Source: Streptoalloteichus hindustanus
GTDB taxonomy: Bacteria; Actinomycetota; Actinomycetes; Mycobacteriales; Pseudonocardiaceae
Length of the DNA stretch: 64,000 nt
Reading direction: 5' to 3'
NCBI RefSeq assembly: GCF_900129375.1
Contig: NZ_FQVN01000005.1
Coordinates: 434,001 to 498,000 of the forward strand
Shown here: piece by piece, positions 43,880 to 52,987 of the stretch
Position numbering within the stretch: the first letter of the stretch is position 1
Layout: every line of letters begins with the position of its first letter
Program-made: the position numbers and the translations under genes
Notes under the pieces: model-generated
Told to the model about the DNA's origin: nothing
Database searches by the model: none
Seen by the model: the letters and a program-made list of their open reading frames with translations, nothing else

Positions 43880-44760
43880 GTGGTCCCCGCGCACGCGGGG
43901 ATGAGCCCGGTCGGGTCGCCGGGCAGGTGGAGCAGGGCGGGTGGTCCCCGCGCACGCGGGGATGAGCCGTCTTGCCACGGCAGGCGACGGACGAAGGCCA
44001 GGTGGTCCCCGCGCACGCGGGGATGAGCCCACGTCAAGGACGAGGCGCAACGCCGGGTGCCGGTGGTCCCCGCGTACGCGGGGATGAGCCCTGTTCGAGC
44101 GGCATGAGCGAGCCGTAGTGCGGGTGGTCCCCGCGCACGCGGGGATGAGCCCGCCTCCTCCTCACTGGGCAGATCCCGCATCACGTGGTCCCCGCGCACG
44201 CGGGGATGAGCCCGGGACCCGCGTCGAGCCCTGCGGCTGTACAGCGTGGTCCCCGCGCACGCAGGGATGAGCCCTCGGCTGCGGTGGCGGCCTCGTTGTG
44301 GTCCAGGTGGTCCCCGCGCACGCGGGGATGAGCCCCACGCCCTGATTGGGTCCATGGCGGTCAGCACGTGGTCCCCGCGCACGCGGGGATGAGCCCGCTG
44401 CTGGCAGGACTGACCGCCTGGCCAGCACGTGGTCCCCGCGCACGCGGGGATGAGTCCCACTGCCGACACCCGCCGTCGACGTCCTGGCCGTGGTCCCCGC
44501 GCACGCGGGGATGAGTCCCCGGCCAGCGCGCAGCTCCAGCTCCCCGTCCCGTGGTCCCCGCTCACGCGGGGATGAGTCCGTCAAGGTCACCGCGGAGGGT
44601 GCCCTCGCACTGTGGTCCCCACGCACGCGGGGATGAGCCCCTAGCCAGCAAGGGCTGCGCCGCGGCGGCCGCATGGTCCCCGCTCACGCGGGGATGAGCC
44701 CGTGCCGCCGGCCGCGACCCGGACGCGCACTGGTGGTCCCCACGCATGCTGGGGTGGGTT
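43880..44760 (+). CRISPR. Type I-E CRISPR array, 15 repeats and 14 spacers
   Basis: The 28-bp repeat starts GTGGTCCCCGCGCACGCGGG and ends GATGAGCC; it recurs every 61 bp from 43880 (33-nt spacers). Starts are 43880, 43941, 44002, 44063, 44124, 44185, 44246, 44307, 44368, 44429, 44490, 44551, 44612, 44673 and 44733. Repeats 1-9 are almost invariant. From repeat 10 on they drift (GAGTCC ending, CTCACG or ACGCAC centre), and repeat 15 is strongly degenerate. This polarity puts the leader at 43.8 kb and transcription on the plus strand. No cas gene lies in the window. The palindrome CCCCGCG..CGCGGGG forms the crRNA hairpin. Confidence 0.97.
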
Positions 44761-44900
44761 TCGCGTGTCGACAACGCCGCTCGGCGACGTCGAGGACAAA
44801 CGGGACGCGTGCGAGAGCGCCTTCCGGGGTGGGTCTTCTGTTTGGGTGATCTTGCGGCGTTCGCCGCACCTGATGTCACCCGGCCGCAACGCTCACCCGC

Positions 44901-45236
44901 ATGTCCGCGGTCGAGGAAGCCGCTCAGACAGTCCGGGCTGCGCCGACCAAGTTCCCGGTCAGGAGATCACTGTCGCGGCGGATGCCTTGCAGGAATGCCA
45001 CGCCGCGGTCCAGGCAGCCACGGAGGGAAGTTGGCAGAGGGGCCAGCGCAGGCCATGGCCTGGCTCGCCTCGGCGGTGGACCGTCCCGGCGAGGTCGCCC
45101 CAACTCCTCAGAGAACTCCACAGGAGACTCGCCCGCTTCGCCGGCCGCTGGGCGAACCCGTCCCCAGCCCCAGAACCTTGGCCGCACCGACCGGCTCATC
45201 GTTCACGATCCCGAAGGGCGCAAGGTGTACCGATGA
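44901..45236 (+). pseudogene. Decayed polymorphic-toxin-like gene
   Basis: A helical protein is spread over three frames: MSAVEEAAQTVRAAPTKFP, then GQEITVAADALQECHAAVQA, then QAMAWLASAVDRPGEVAPTP, with a C-terminal piece DRLIVHDPEGRKVYR ending at 45236. Joins between frames are explained by single-base losses (one in a G-run near 44957), and several Leu positions of the helix appear as Pro. The stop overlaps the ATG of the Imm1-family gene. The pattern fits an N-terminal region of an actinobacterial toxin whose toxic domain has been deleted. The toxin assignment rests on the immunity gene that follows. Confidence 0.4.
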
Positions 45237-45693
45237 CGGAGCGAAGGATGACCTTCAGCGTGCACATCAGTGTCCAGTCCCGGCGTGACTCCTTCTCCGA
45301 GGTCGCACGGACGGACTTGGAGGTCGAGACGCTGTTCGGGCGCTGTTGGCAGCCGGGACGTACTTCCACAACCCGTCGTCGTACGTGGTGGAACGTCCGA
45401 CCTACGGCCCGGCGGAGGTGCCCGACCACGCGATCGAGCTCGACGTTGACGTTGCCGCCGAGCTGGGCGCTCTTGCCTACGCCGGCCCCGAACCGGAAGG
45501 GGGGCCGTGGATCAGCCTTTCCGACTCGCCGCACCCGGAGGCGGAGCTGTACCAGGACCTCGGTTCGGGGTACCGGTTTCCGGCTGATGCCGTGATCCCA
45601 CTCGGGTTGGTGCGTGAGGCTGTGCTGGAGTTTCGGCGCTCTGGTGGGCGGCGGCCGACGTGTGTCGAGTGGCAGCCGGCTGATGGGTTCTGA
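45233..45693 (+). pseudogene. Imm1-family immunity gene with a 1-nt frameshift
   Basis: The frame from ATG 45233 reads MTERRMTFSVHISVQSRRDS to ...DLEVETLF and then leaves frame near 45332. One base back, the sequence continues as RALLAAGTYFHNPSSYVVERP to FPADAVIPLGLVREAVLEFR and GGRRPTCVEWQPADGF. Restoring one C (TTCCGG instead of TTCGG) gives an intact approximately 153-aa Imm1 protein, the immunity partner of deaminase and other polymorphic toxins. It follows the decayed toxin gene with a 4-nt overlap. A sequencing error cannot be excluded, but the toxin next to it is clearly broken as well. Confidence 0.65.
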
Positions 45694-45747
45694 TCTTCAT
45701 CGGGCAAGGAATCCGACTGGCCCGGCGCTCGTCTTCGCGTTGAAGCC

Positions 45748-45783
45748 GACGGCGGGGACCACATGAGACGTGGCCCCGCCGTC
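45748..45783 (+). terminator. Terminator after the Imm1 gene
   Basis: GACGGCGGGG(A)CCAC at 45748-45762 pairs with GTGGCCCCGCCGTC at 45770-45783, with one bulged A, followed by TTGTTCTTT. It lies between the convergent Imm1 and TetR genes. Confidence 0.7.
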
Positions 45784-45813
45784 TTGTTCTTTGCGCCTCG
45801 ATGGCTGCGGTGG

Positions 45814-46428
45814 TCAGTGGTGGTGGTTTCGCCAGTGGGGGGTGGCTACTCCGGCGAGGATTGTTTCCACGACCTGCTTGGCCAGGCCTTCGGTGACCGG
45901 CAGGTGTCCAAAGAGGACTCGGTAGTAGGTCGTTGAAGCCAGCATGTCGAGCAGCAGGTCGATGTCGGTGTCGGGGGAGAGGTCGCCGCGTTCGATGCCG
46001 CGTCGCAGGGCTTCGGCCGTGGTGGCGCGGCGGGGGTGGAAGTAGCGGTTCAGGAACGTCTCGGCGAGTTCCGGGTCGTCGGCGAGGTCGGCGACCAGTG
46101 CGGGGAGCACGCGGCGGCCGATCTTGGTGGTGAACGCCTCGGTGAGGGTCTGGATGCCGGCGATCAGGTCGCAGTGGGTGCAGCCGGTGTCCGGGGTGGG
46201 GGAGGTGCCGACGGTGGCGGCGAGGGCGTCGACGACGAGGTGTTGCCGGCCGCGCCAGCGGCGGCGGAGCGCGGGTTTGCTCGTGCCGGCCCGGACGGCG
46301 ACGGCTTCCAGGGTGAGGGCGGCGTAGCCGACCTCGTTGAGGAGGTCCACGGTGGCGGCGCGGACGGCGCTGTCGATGCGCTCGTCCCTGGGCCGGCCGG
46401 AACGGGTGTTCGCCACGGGCGTCACCAT
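45814..46428 (-). CDS. TetR-family repressor of the adjacent MFS gene
   Basis: 204 aa. RIDSAVRAATVDLLNEVGYAALTLEAVAVRAGTSKPALRRRWRGRQHLVVDAL is the TetR helix-turn-helix (residues 17-70); the helical ligand domain follows and ends WRNHHH. ATG 46428 follows GGAAA. It is divergent from an MFS exporter across only 40 bp that contain GTTCC-N5-GGAAC, so it is very likely that exporter's local repressor. Confidence 0.85.
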   Translation of the reverse strand: MVTPVANTRSGRPRDERIDSAVRAATVDLLNEVGYAALTLEAVAVRAGTSKPALRRRWRGRQHLVVDALAATVGTSPTPDTGCTHCDLIAGIQTLTEAFTTKIGRRVLPALVADLADDPELAETFLNRYFHPRRATTAEALRRGIERGDLSPDTDIDLLLDMLASTTYYRVLFGHLPVTEGLAKQVVETILAGVATPHWRNHHH

Positions 46429-46442
46429 AGCATTTCCGTTTC

Positions 46443-46457
46443 GTTCCGGGTCGGAAC
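46443..46457. promoter_or_regulatory. GTTCC-N5-GGAAC operator between TetR and MFS
   Basis: This palindrome directly abuts the -10 box CATAAT (46457-46462) of the leaderless MFS gene and lies in its spacer region, the classic position for a TetR-type repressor. Confidence 0.6.
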
Positions 46458-46468
46458 ATAATGCGGCG

Positions 46469-47845
46469 GTGACCCGCACAACCGTGACCCGCACAACCAC
46501 CCCGGACGACGGGGTTCTGTCTCCCACCTACCGGGCGCGCACCCTCGGCATCGTGCTCACCGTGAGCCTCGTGGCGTTCGAGTCCCTCGGCGTCGCGACG
46601 ATCCTGCCCGACATCGCCCGCCACCTCGACGGCCTCGGCTCCTACGGCTGGGGCCTGGCCGCGATGATGCTGGCCAACATCGTCGGCACCGTGATCGCCG
46701 GGCACTCCGCCGACCGGCGCGGAGCGCGCCCACCGCTGATGATCGGCCTGGTGGTGTTCGCGCTGGGCTGCGTGCTGGCGGGCAGCGCCCCGTCCTGGCC
46801 GCTGTTCCTGCTCGGCCGGTTCGCCCAGGGCCTCGGCGTCGGCGCGGTGATGGCCATGGCCTACACGCTGATCGGCCTGGTCTACCCCGAACACCTGCGC
46901 GCCAGGATGTTCGCGCTGCTGTCCTCGGCGTGGACGGTGCCGTCCCTGGTCGGCCCGGTCGTCGCGGCGGCGGTGACCTCGGCCGTCGGCTGGCGGTGGA
47001 CGTTCCTGCTCATGCTCCCGCTCACCGCCGTGGCCGCCCTGCTCACCCTGCCCGGCCTGCACACGCCGGCCCACGGCGCGCAGGACTCGCCGGCTCTGCC
47101 GTGGTGGCGCCGTCCGCTGGTGAACAGCGTTGCGCTCACGGCGGGCACCGGGGTGCTGTTGGCCGCGCTGGACCTGCGCGGCCTGGCGCTACTTGTTCCG
47201 CTTGCCCTGGTTGGCTTCGTGCTCGCCGTCGCCGCGCTGCGCAACGTCACGCCCGCCGGCACGCTCACCGCCCGGCGCGGCGTGGCCGCCGGCGTGGTCG
47301 TCCGATTCCTGTTGTGCGCGGTGTACTTCGGCACCGAGGCGTTCCTCCCGCTCGGGTTGACCGAGCTCCAGCACCTCAGCGCGTTCGAGGCCGGCCTCGG
47401 CCTGTCGGCCGGCGCGCTCACCTGGGTGGCCGGCTCGGCCCTCCAGGCCAGGTGGGACCGCGACCGGGCGACGGCGGTGGCGGTCGGCTTCACCATCCTG
47501 CTGGCCGGCGTGGCCGTGCTGGGCTACGGGGTGCTCGCCGGGCCCGGTCTGCTCGCGGTCCTCGGCTGGGCCGTGGGCGGCGTCGGGATGGGCATCGCCT
47601 TCAACGCCGCGACAACGGAAACGCTCGGCCAGACGCCCGCCGAGCAGCAGGGCGCGGTCAGCGCGGCCCTGCAACTGGCGCAAACCCTGGCCACCGCGTT
47701 GATCAGCGGGCTGGGCGGCGTGCTCGTCGGCCGCGCGGGGTCGGTTCCGCCGGCGTTCTTGGCGATCTTCCTGACGACCGGGCTGCTCAGCCTCGCCGGT
47801 GTCGTCGTGGCCCGCCGCGTCGGCGCACTGTCCACACGCGACTGA
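46469..47845 (+). CDS. MFS exporter under TetR control
   Basis: 458 aa with 14 hydrophobic segments. VAFESLGVATILPDIARHL, AGHSADRRGARPPLM (loop 2-3 motif) and SSAWTVPSLVGPVVAAAVTSAVGWRWTF (motif-C-like) mark a DHA2-type drug:proton antiporter. The GTG start lies 6 nt after CATAAT, so the transcript is leaderless. It is the second multidrug-type exporter in the window. The inducing compound is unknown. Confidence 0.85.
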   Translation: MTRTTVTRTTTPDDGVLSPTYRARTLGIVLTVSLVAFESLGVATILPDIARHLDGLGSYGWGLAAMMLANIVGTVIAGHSADRRGARPPLMIGLVVFALGCVLAGSAPSWPLFLLGRFAQGLGVGAVMAMAYTLIGLVYPEHLRARMFALLSSAWTVPSLVGPVVAAAVTSAVGWRWTFLLMLPLTAVAALLTLPGLHTPAHGAQDSPALPWWRRPLVNSVALTAGTGVLLAALDLRGLALLVPLALVGFVLAVAALRNVTPAGTLTARRGVAAGVVVRFLLCAVYFGTEAFLPLGLTELQHLSAFEAGLGLSAGALTWVAGSALQARWDRDRATAVAVGFTILLAGVAVLGYGVLAGPGLLAVLGWAVGGVGMGIAFNAATTETLGQTPAEQQGAVSAALQLAQTLATALISGLGGVLVGRAGSVPPAFLAIFLTTGLLSLAGVVVARRVGALSTRD

Positions 47846-47851
47846 TGTCTC

Positions 47852-47906
47852 CTGCGCCCGCCGCATCTCGGCTGGGAAAGGGAATCCCGGGATGCGACGG
47901 GCGCAG
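47852..47906. terminator. Bidirectional hairpin after the MFS gene
   Basis: CTGCGCCCGCCGCATC at 47852-47867 pairs with GATGCGACGGGCGCAG at 47891-47906 (one mismatch). It separates the convergent MFS and VOC genes. Confidence 0.65.
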
Positions 47907-47917
47907 CAGGCCGTGTT

Positions 47918-48310
47918 TCACGCGGGGCCGAGCAGGTCCCACTTGTTCCCGGCGATGTCGAGGAACACCGCGATCTGACCGTAGGACTCGGTGCGGGGCT
48001 CGGTGAGGAAGGTGACCCCGGCCGCGACCAGACGGCGGTGGGTCGCCTCGAAGTCGTCCACGCGCAGGAAGAACCCGACGCGGCCGGCCGTCTGGTTCCC
48101 GACGGCGGCGCGCTGGTGGTCCCCGTCGGCGCGGGCGAGCAGGATGCCGGTCTGGGCGCCCGGTGGGCGGACCACGACCCACCGCTTCGGCCGTCCGTCG
48201 TTGGTCAACGAGGGCGAGTCGTCCACCAGGTCGAAGCCCAGTACCCCGGTGAAGAAAGCGATGGCGGGGTCGTACTCGTCCACGACCACGGTGACCAGAT
48301 CGAGTTGCAC
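47918..48310 (-). CDS. Glyoxalase/VOC-family protein
   Basis: 130 aa. QLDLVTVVVDEYDPAIAFFTGVLGFDLVDD, RVGFFLRVDDFEATHRRLVAAGV and GQIAVFLDIAGNKWDLL are the two beta-alpha-beta-beta-beta modules of one VOC domain, with the terminal NKWDLL typical of this group. The start is put at GTG 48310: a TACGCT -10 box lies 6 nt upstream, so it is leaderless, and the longer frame runs through a non-coding stretch. No specific enzyme activity assigned. Confidence 0.8.
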   Translation of the reverse strand: MQLDLVTVVVDEYDPAIAFFTGVLGFDLVDDSPSLTNDGRPKRWVVVRPPGAQTGILLARADGDHQRAAVGNQTAGRVGFFLRVDDFEATHRRLVAAGVTFLTEPRTESYGQIAVFLDIAGNKWDLLGPA

Positions 48311-48449
48311 CGCCGAAGCGTAGTCAACGGCCCTACCACGGTGGCCGGCCCGCTGGCGCGATCGCCTCAGAGATCGGCATATGCCGTTGCGGCGCAAGAG
48401 GACGCCGTTGTTGTCTGGACCCTTCGACGGCCCGCTTCGGCAGGGGGAC

Positions 48450-49013
48450 ATGATGCTCGTGGAGATCGTGTCGTGGTTGTCACTGGTGAGCCGCAGCGCG
48501 GTGAGCGTCGCGGCGAGGGCCACCACCCTCGGGGCGGACGGGTCGGTCCGGACCCGGTCCGAGCACGTGCTCCACGCGGACAGCCTGATGCGCTGGTCGT
48601 ACACCGCGCAGGGGAGCGACCACGAGCGGTACCAGTTCTGCGACGGCGCCGAGTTGTTCCACTCCGAACGCGGAACGTCGACGAGCACGCCGGCGCGGCC
48701 TCCGGCGGGGTGTCCGGACGACACCTGGCCCGACTGCTCCTGGCCGGCGGTGGTCGACGCGTGGTTGGTGGAGATGGTGCGCCCGCTCGACCTGCTGGCC
48801 AGGGTCACCATCTCCTCGATCTCGGGTGACCGGCTGGTGCGGATCACGGCCGAGCCGCTGAGCAACCAACCCTCGCCCTACAACGGGTTGTCCGTCCCCG
48901 ACGGGCGAACGGTGGCCGTGGTGCTCGACGTGGACCGCGGCTGTCTCACCGAGGGCACGATCACCCGCCCCGGGTTCGACACCGTGACGTTCACCCTGAC
49001 CCGACTCTGGTAG
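48450..49013 (+). CDS. Hypothetical protein, 187 aa
   Basis: No recognised family. The composition is balanced, with alternating strands (RTRSEHVLHADSLMRWSYTAQ, LVRITAEPLS, RTVAVVLDVDRGCLTEGTI, TVTFTLTRLW), which fits a beta-sheet protein of the LolA/LppX-like half-barrel kind, but no signal peptide or lipobox is present. ATG 48450 follows GCAGGGGG. It is convergent with the M55 peptidase gene, 31 nt apart. Confidence 0.55.
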   Translation: MMLVEIVSWLSLVSRSAVSVAARATTLGADGSVRTRSEHVLHADSLMRWSYTAQGSDHERYQFCDGAELFHSERGTSTSTPARPPAGCPDDTWPDCSWPAVVDAWLVEMVRPLDLLARVTISSISGDRLVRITAEPLSNQPSPYNGLSVPDGRTVAVVLDVDRGCLTEGTITRPGFDTVTFTLTRLW

Positions 49014-49044
49014 CGGCCCCGGGGGTCCTCGGGCGCCGGGGCGG

Positions 49045-49872
49045 TCAGCCGTAGATCTCCTCCGTCGCCTTGCTGGCCACGTAGGTGACGACCTTGAAGC
49101 ACTTCATCGCGTCGGTCATCGACGCGGCGTCGAAGCCGACGCGCCGCACGTCGACCCGCTCGACGGTGGGGATCACGGCGCAGGCCGCGGCGAGTTGGGC
49201 GGCGTCGAACTCGACCTCGATCCGGTGCGGCCGCCGATCGGGCTCCACCGGGCCGGCGAGGTCCATCGCGGCCTCGGCGGCGGACTTGATCTGCTCGGCG
49301 GTGCGTTGCGGGGTCGCGCAGATCGCCGCGTACCGGCTCACGCTCTCCTTGACCGCCACCAGCCGCGCCGCCGGCGCGTACTTCGCGGCGTCCTCGCAGG
49401 TGAGGTCGTCGCCGGTGACGAGGAGGACCGGGACGCCGTACTCGGCGGCGAGCGCGGCGTTGAGCCGGCCCTCGCTGGCCCGCACCCCGTCCAGGAACAC
49501 CCCGGTGATCGAGTTCTCCAGGTAGGTGTGCGCGAGCACGCCCTCCTCGCCGGCGCCGGTGTGGTAGCCCAGGAACACCACGCCGTCCACGTCGGAGTCG
49601 ATGCCCTGCATCATCGACAGCGGCTTGTGGTAGCCGGTGAGCATCCGCGCCCGGTCGTCGAGCTCCTCCAGCACGAGGTTCCGGTTGTCGTTGTGCGCCT
49701 CGTTGATCAGGACGTCCTCGGCGCCGCCGGCGGCCAGCCCGGCGACGCAGGCGTTGACGTCGCCGGTGAACAGGCGGCGGAACCGTTGCCACTGCTCGGT
49801 TCCCGGTCGCACGTCGGCCGGGCAGGTCACCCCGGTGACGCCCTCCATGTCCGCCGAGATCATGATCCGCAC
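49045..49872 (-). CDS. M55-family D-aminopeptidase (DppA-like)
   Basis: 275 aa. MRIMISADMEGVTGV opens with the first metal ligands (D, E), INEAHNDNRN and GYHTGAGEEGVLAHTY give further ligands and catalytic histidines, and ENSITGVFLDG is typical. These zinc enzymes remove D-amino acids from the N-terminus of peptides, in B. subtilis for peptidoglycan peptide use. The start is set at the GTG at 49872, where a TAGCGT box lies 7 nt upstream and the family begins MRIMISADMEG; the frame's first GTG is three codons earlier. A role on D-DAB polymer is possible but unsupported by linkage. Confidence 0.85.
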   Translation of the reverse strand: MRIMISADMEGVTGVTCPADVRPGTEQWQRFRRLFTGDVNACVAGLAAGGAEDVLINEAHNDNRNLVLEELDDRARMLTGYHKPLSMMQGIDSDVDGVVFLGYHTGAGEEGVLAHTYLENSITGVFLDGVRASEGRLNAALAAEYGVPVLLVTGDDLTCEDAAKYAPAARLVAVKESVSRYAAICATPQRTAEQIKSAAEAAMDLAGPVEPDRRPHRIEVEFDAAQLAAACAVIPTVERVDVRRVGFDAASMTDAMKCFKVVTYVASKATEEIYG

Positions 49873-49970
49873 CCCCGACACGCTACGGCGGGCGCCGGCG
49901 GCGGGGAAGGGTGGCCCTGTGCGGCATCAGGGGGACATCCGCGAGCGGTCGCCGCTCGCCGTTGTGCACA

Positions 49971-49986
49971 TACCAACTGGTCGGTA
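49971..49986. promoter_or_regulatory. TetR-type operator before the HAD-APH-ACAD operon
   Basis: TACCAACTGGTCGGTA is a 16-bp imperfect palindrome (6 of 8 half-site positions agree) of the TACCGACCGGTCGGTA type bound by many TetR-family lipid regulators. It overlaps the TACGGT -10 box (49985-49990) of the leaderless HAD gene. Confidence 0.55.
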
Positions 49987-49996
49987 CGGTGCGGCC

Positions 49997-50641
49997 ATGG
50001 GTGACCCACAGCACGCCCTGGTGCTCGACTACGGCGGGGTGCTCACCTCGTCGGTCACCGCGTCGGTCCACCAGTGGCTCACGAGCGAGGGCATCGAACC
50101 CGAGGGCTACCACGCCGTGCTGCGCGAGTGGTACGACTCTGCCACCCGTGACTCGCCGGTGCATCGGCTGGAAAGCGGACTCCTGCCAGCCGTGGAGTTC
50201 GAACAGCTCCTCGCCGCGCGCCTGCGCACCGGCGCTGGACGCGCGGTCCGCGCCGACGGCCTGCTCACCCGCATGTTCGCCGGGATGCGCCCGGACCCGA
50301 CGATGCTCGGCCTGGTCCGGCAGACCCGTGCCGCGGGCATGGCGACGGCGTTGCTGTCCAACAGCTGGGGCAACACCTACCCGGCCGAGCTGGCCGAGCT
50401 GTTCGAGGTCATGGTGATCAGCGGGGAGGTGGGCCTGCGCAAGCCCGACGCGGCCATCTACACGCTGGTGGTGGAACAGCTCGGCATCCCCGCGACGCGT
50501 TGTGTGTTCGTGGACGACCTGCCGTTCAACGTCGACGCGGCCGTCGCGCTGGGCATGGTCGGCGTCCGGCACGTGGACGCGGCCACGACCCGTGCCGAAC
50601 TGGCCCGCCTGTTTCCCACTCTCGCGGAGGTGGCGGAATGA
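49997..50641 (+). CDS. HAD-superfamily hydrolase
   Basis: 214 aa. [13 protein letters not shown] holds the nucleophile Asp11; LLSNSW is motif [12 protein letters not shown] has the motif III lysine and [19 protein letters not shown] motif IV. This is the epoxide-hydrolase-N-domain-like HAD subfamily also present in human ACAD10. ATG lies 6 nt after a TACGGT box, so the operon mRNA is leaderless. It is the first gene of a three-gene operon; its stop overlaps the kinase start (ATGA). Confidence 0.88.
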   Translation: MGDPQHALVLDYGGVLTSSVTASVHQWLTSEGIEPEGYHAVLREWYDSATRDSPVHRLESGLLPAVEFEQLLAARLRTGAGRAVRADGLLTRMFAGMRPDPTMLGLVRQTRAAGMATALLSNSWGNTYPAELAELFEVMVISGEVGLRKPDAAIYTLVVEQLGIPATRCVFVDDLPFNVDAAVALGMVGVRHVDAATTRAELARLFPTLAEVAE

Positions 50642-51660
50642 CGTTGCCCGGAATCGACCTGGACGCCGTCCGGGCCTGCCTCGATCGGGAACGCCCCGGC
50701 CTGGTGGCCGGTCCGCTCGCCGCCGACCTGATCGCCGGCGGGCGGTCCAACCTCACCTACCGGCTCACCGACGGCGTGCACCGCTGGGTCCTGCGTCGCC
50801 CGCCGCTGGGCCACGTCCTGGCCACCGCGCACGACATGGCCCGGGAACACCGCGTGATCAGCGCGTTGGCGGGATCTCCGGTCCCGGTGCCCGAGACGGT
50901 GTTGTTGTGCACCGACAGTGCTGTGCTCGGCGCGCCGTTCTACGTCATGGCCAACGTGCCTGGCGTCGTGCTGCGCGGTCAGGAGGACACCACCCGGCTC
51001 GGCCCGCAGCGGGCGCGAGCGGTGTCCCACGCGCTGATCGATGTGCTCGCCGACCTGCACACCCTCGACCCGGCCGCCGTCGGGCTCGCGGACTTCGGGC
51101 GTCCGGAGGGCTACCTCGCGCGCCAGGTCGCGCGCTGGCGCAAACAACTCGACGCCTCCCGCAGCCGGGACCTCCCGGGCGTGGACGAACTGCACGCCCG
51201 CCTGGCGGCCGCGATCCCGCCTTCGGCGCGGGCCTCGATCGTCCACGGCGACTACCGGCTGGACAACGTCCTCGTGGACCCCACTGCCCCCCGGATCACC
51301 GCCGTGCTGGACTGGGAGATGGCCACGCTCGGCGACCCGTTGGCCGACCTCGGGCTGTTCGTCGTCTACTGGGACGACAGCCATGGCGCGGTGGACGTCG
51401 TCACCGGTTCCGCGACGAACGCGCCCGGCATGCCCGCCGCCGACGACCTGGTGCGCCGCTACGCCGAACGGACCGGGACCGACGTCTCCGGCCTGTCCTG
51501 GTACGTGGCCTTCGCGAAGTTCAAGCTCGCCGTGGTGCTGGAGGGAATCCACTACCGCCACGCGCAGGGCCGCACGGTGGGAACGGGATTCGACCGCATC
51601 GGCGAGCATGTGCCGGGTCTGGTCGCGGGTGGACTGTCCACTTTGGACGAGGAGGCGTGA
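50638..51660 (+). CDS. APH-type phosphotransferase (ACAD10/11 kinase-like)
   Basis: 340 aa. [13 protein letters not shown] is the P-loop-like N-lobe segment, [15 protein letters not shown] the catalytic Brenner motif with its Asp, and [17 protein letters not shown] the metal-binding DFG-like motif. This kinase type makes up the second domain of ACAD10 and the first of ACAD11 in animals. The overlap with HAD upstream (4 nt) and with the dehydrogenase downstream (TGATG) indicates strict co-translation. The likely substrate is an acyl-CoA derivative such as a hydroxyacyl-CoA rather than an aminoglycoside; this is inferred from context. Confidence 0.85.
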   Translation: MTLPGIDLDAVRACLDRERPGLVAGPLAADLIAGGRSNLTYRLTDGVHRWVLRRPPLGHVLATAHDMAREHRVISALAGSPVPVPETVLLCTDSAVLGAPFYVMANVPGVVLRGQEDTTRLGPQRARAVSHALIDVLADLHTLDPAAVGLADFGRPEGYLARQVARWRKQLDASRSRDLPGVDELHARLAAAIPPSARASIVHGDYRLDNVLVDPTAPRITAVLDWEMATLGDPLADLGLFVVYWDDSHGAVDVVTGSATNAPGMPAADDLVRRYAERTGTDVSGLSWYVAFAKFKLAVVLEGIHYRHAQGRTVGTGFDRIGEHVPGLVAGGLSTLDEEA

Positions 51661-52874
51661 TGGACTTCGCGTTCGACGAGCGCACCGAGCGGCTGCGGGC
51701 CGAGCTGACCGACTTCCTCACCGAGCACGTGTACCCCGCCGAGCCGGTGTACGCGAGGCAGGTCGAGGAGGCCACCGACCCGTGGGCCGCCCCGCCCGTG
51801 CTGGACGAGCTGAAGGCCGAGGCGCGACGGCGAGGGCTGTGGAACCTCTTCCTGCCCGACGAACGCTTCGGCGCGGGACTGGGAAACCTGGCCTACGCGC
51901 CGCTGGCCGAGCTCACCGGGCGCAGTCCCGCGCTCGCGCCCGAGGCCCTGAACTGCTCCGCGCCCGACACCGGCAACATGGAGCTGCTGGCCGCCTTCGG
52001 CAGCCCCGAGCAGCAACAACGATGGCTGGAACCGTTGCTGGCCGGTGAGATCCGCTCGGCGTTCTGCATGACCGAGCCCGAGGTGGCCTCCTCCGACGCC
52101 GCCAACATCGCCACCCGCATCGACCGGGACGGCGACCACTACGTGATCAACGGGCGCAAGTGGTTCTCCTCCGGGGCGATGAGCCCGCGCTGCGCGGTGT
52201 TCATCGTGATGGGCAAGACCGACCCGACCGCCGAGCGGCACCGGCAGCAGAGCATGGTGCTTGTGCCCCGGGACACCCCCGGTGTCCACATCAGACGCGG
52301 CCTGACCGTCTTCGGCTACACCGACGGTCCGCACGGCGGGCACGCCGAGATCGAGTTCCGCGACGTGCGCGTGCCGGTGTCCAACGTGGTCGGTGGCGAG
52401 GGGGAGGGCTTCGCCATCGCCCAGGCCCGGCTCGGCCCCGGCCGCATCCACCACTGCATGCGACTGGTCGGGATGGCCGAGCGCGCCTTGGAGCTGATGT
52501 GCCGGCGGGTGACCGAGCGCGTCGCCTTCGGTCGCCCGTTGGCCGAACAGGGCGTGATCGGGGAGTGGATCGCCGAGTCCCGGGTCCGCATCGAGCAGGC
52601 CAGGCTGCTTGTCCTCAAGACCGCCTGGCTGATGGACACCGTGGGCAACCGGGGCGCGCACACCGAGATCCAGGCCATCAAGATCGCGACCCCGGCGACG
52701 GCCGAGTGGGTGATCGACAAGGCGATCCAGGCCCACGGGGGAGCCGGGGTCAGCCAGGACTTCCCCCTGGCGGTGCTGTGGGCACAGGCCCGCATGCTGC
52801 GCATCGCCGACGGGCCCGACGAGGTGCACCGAATGTCGTTGGCCCGCAGGGAACTCAAACGCCACCGAAGCTGA
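51660..52874 (+). CDS. Acyl-CoA dehydrogenase, ACAD10/11-like
   Basis: 404 aa. [15 protein letters not shown] binds [15 protein letters not shown] follows, [19 protein letters not shown] and [38 protein letters not shown] complete the C-terminal helical domain. It lies behind HAD and APH genes in the same order as the domains of ACAD10. In mammals these proteins act on 4-hydroxyacyl-CoA. The enzyme probably dehydrogenates, or with the kinase rearranges, unusual acyl-CoAs. The start overlaps the previous stop by 1 nt. Confidence 0.9.
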   Translation: MDFAFDERTERLRAELTDFLTEHVYPAEPVYARQVEEATDPWAAPPVLDELKAEARRRGLWNLFLPDERFGAGLGNLAYAPLAELTGRSPALAPEALNCSAPDTGNMELLAAFGSPEQQQRWLEPLLAGEIRSAFCMTEPEVASSDAANIATRIDRDGDHYVINGRKWFSSGAMSPRCAVFIVMGKTDPTAERHRQQSMVLVPRDTPGVHIRRGLTVFGYTDGPHGGHAEIEFRDVRVPVSNVVGGEGEGFAIAQARLGPGRIHHCMRLVGMAERALELMCRRVTERVAFGRPLAEQGVIGEWIAESRVRIEQARLLVLKTAWLMDTVGNRGAHTEIQAIKIATPATAEWVIDKAIQAHGGAGVSQDFPLAVLWAQARMLRIADGPDEVHRMSLARRELKRHRS

Positions 52875-52987
52875 CACGCTCAACAGCGCTCGGCTGCCCA
52901 GGAAGGAGATCCGAGGCGGAAGCTCCGGCTCGCGCTCGGACAAGGAGGGAGAGCACCGAGACGCTGGAGGAATGGCTCACCCGCGCG

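Noticed and set aside
43861-44674. Minus-strand open frames across the CRISPR array with repeated HPRVRGDH / SSPRARGPP peptides
   Set aside because: These are translations of the CRISPR repeat itself, a well-known annotation artefact.
49045-49872. M55 D-aminopeptidase as the D-polymer degrading enzyme of the polymer cluster
   Set aside because: It is 32 kb away with its own leaderless promoter; nothing in the sequence links it beyond the D-amino-acid theme.
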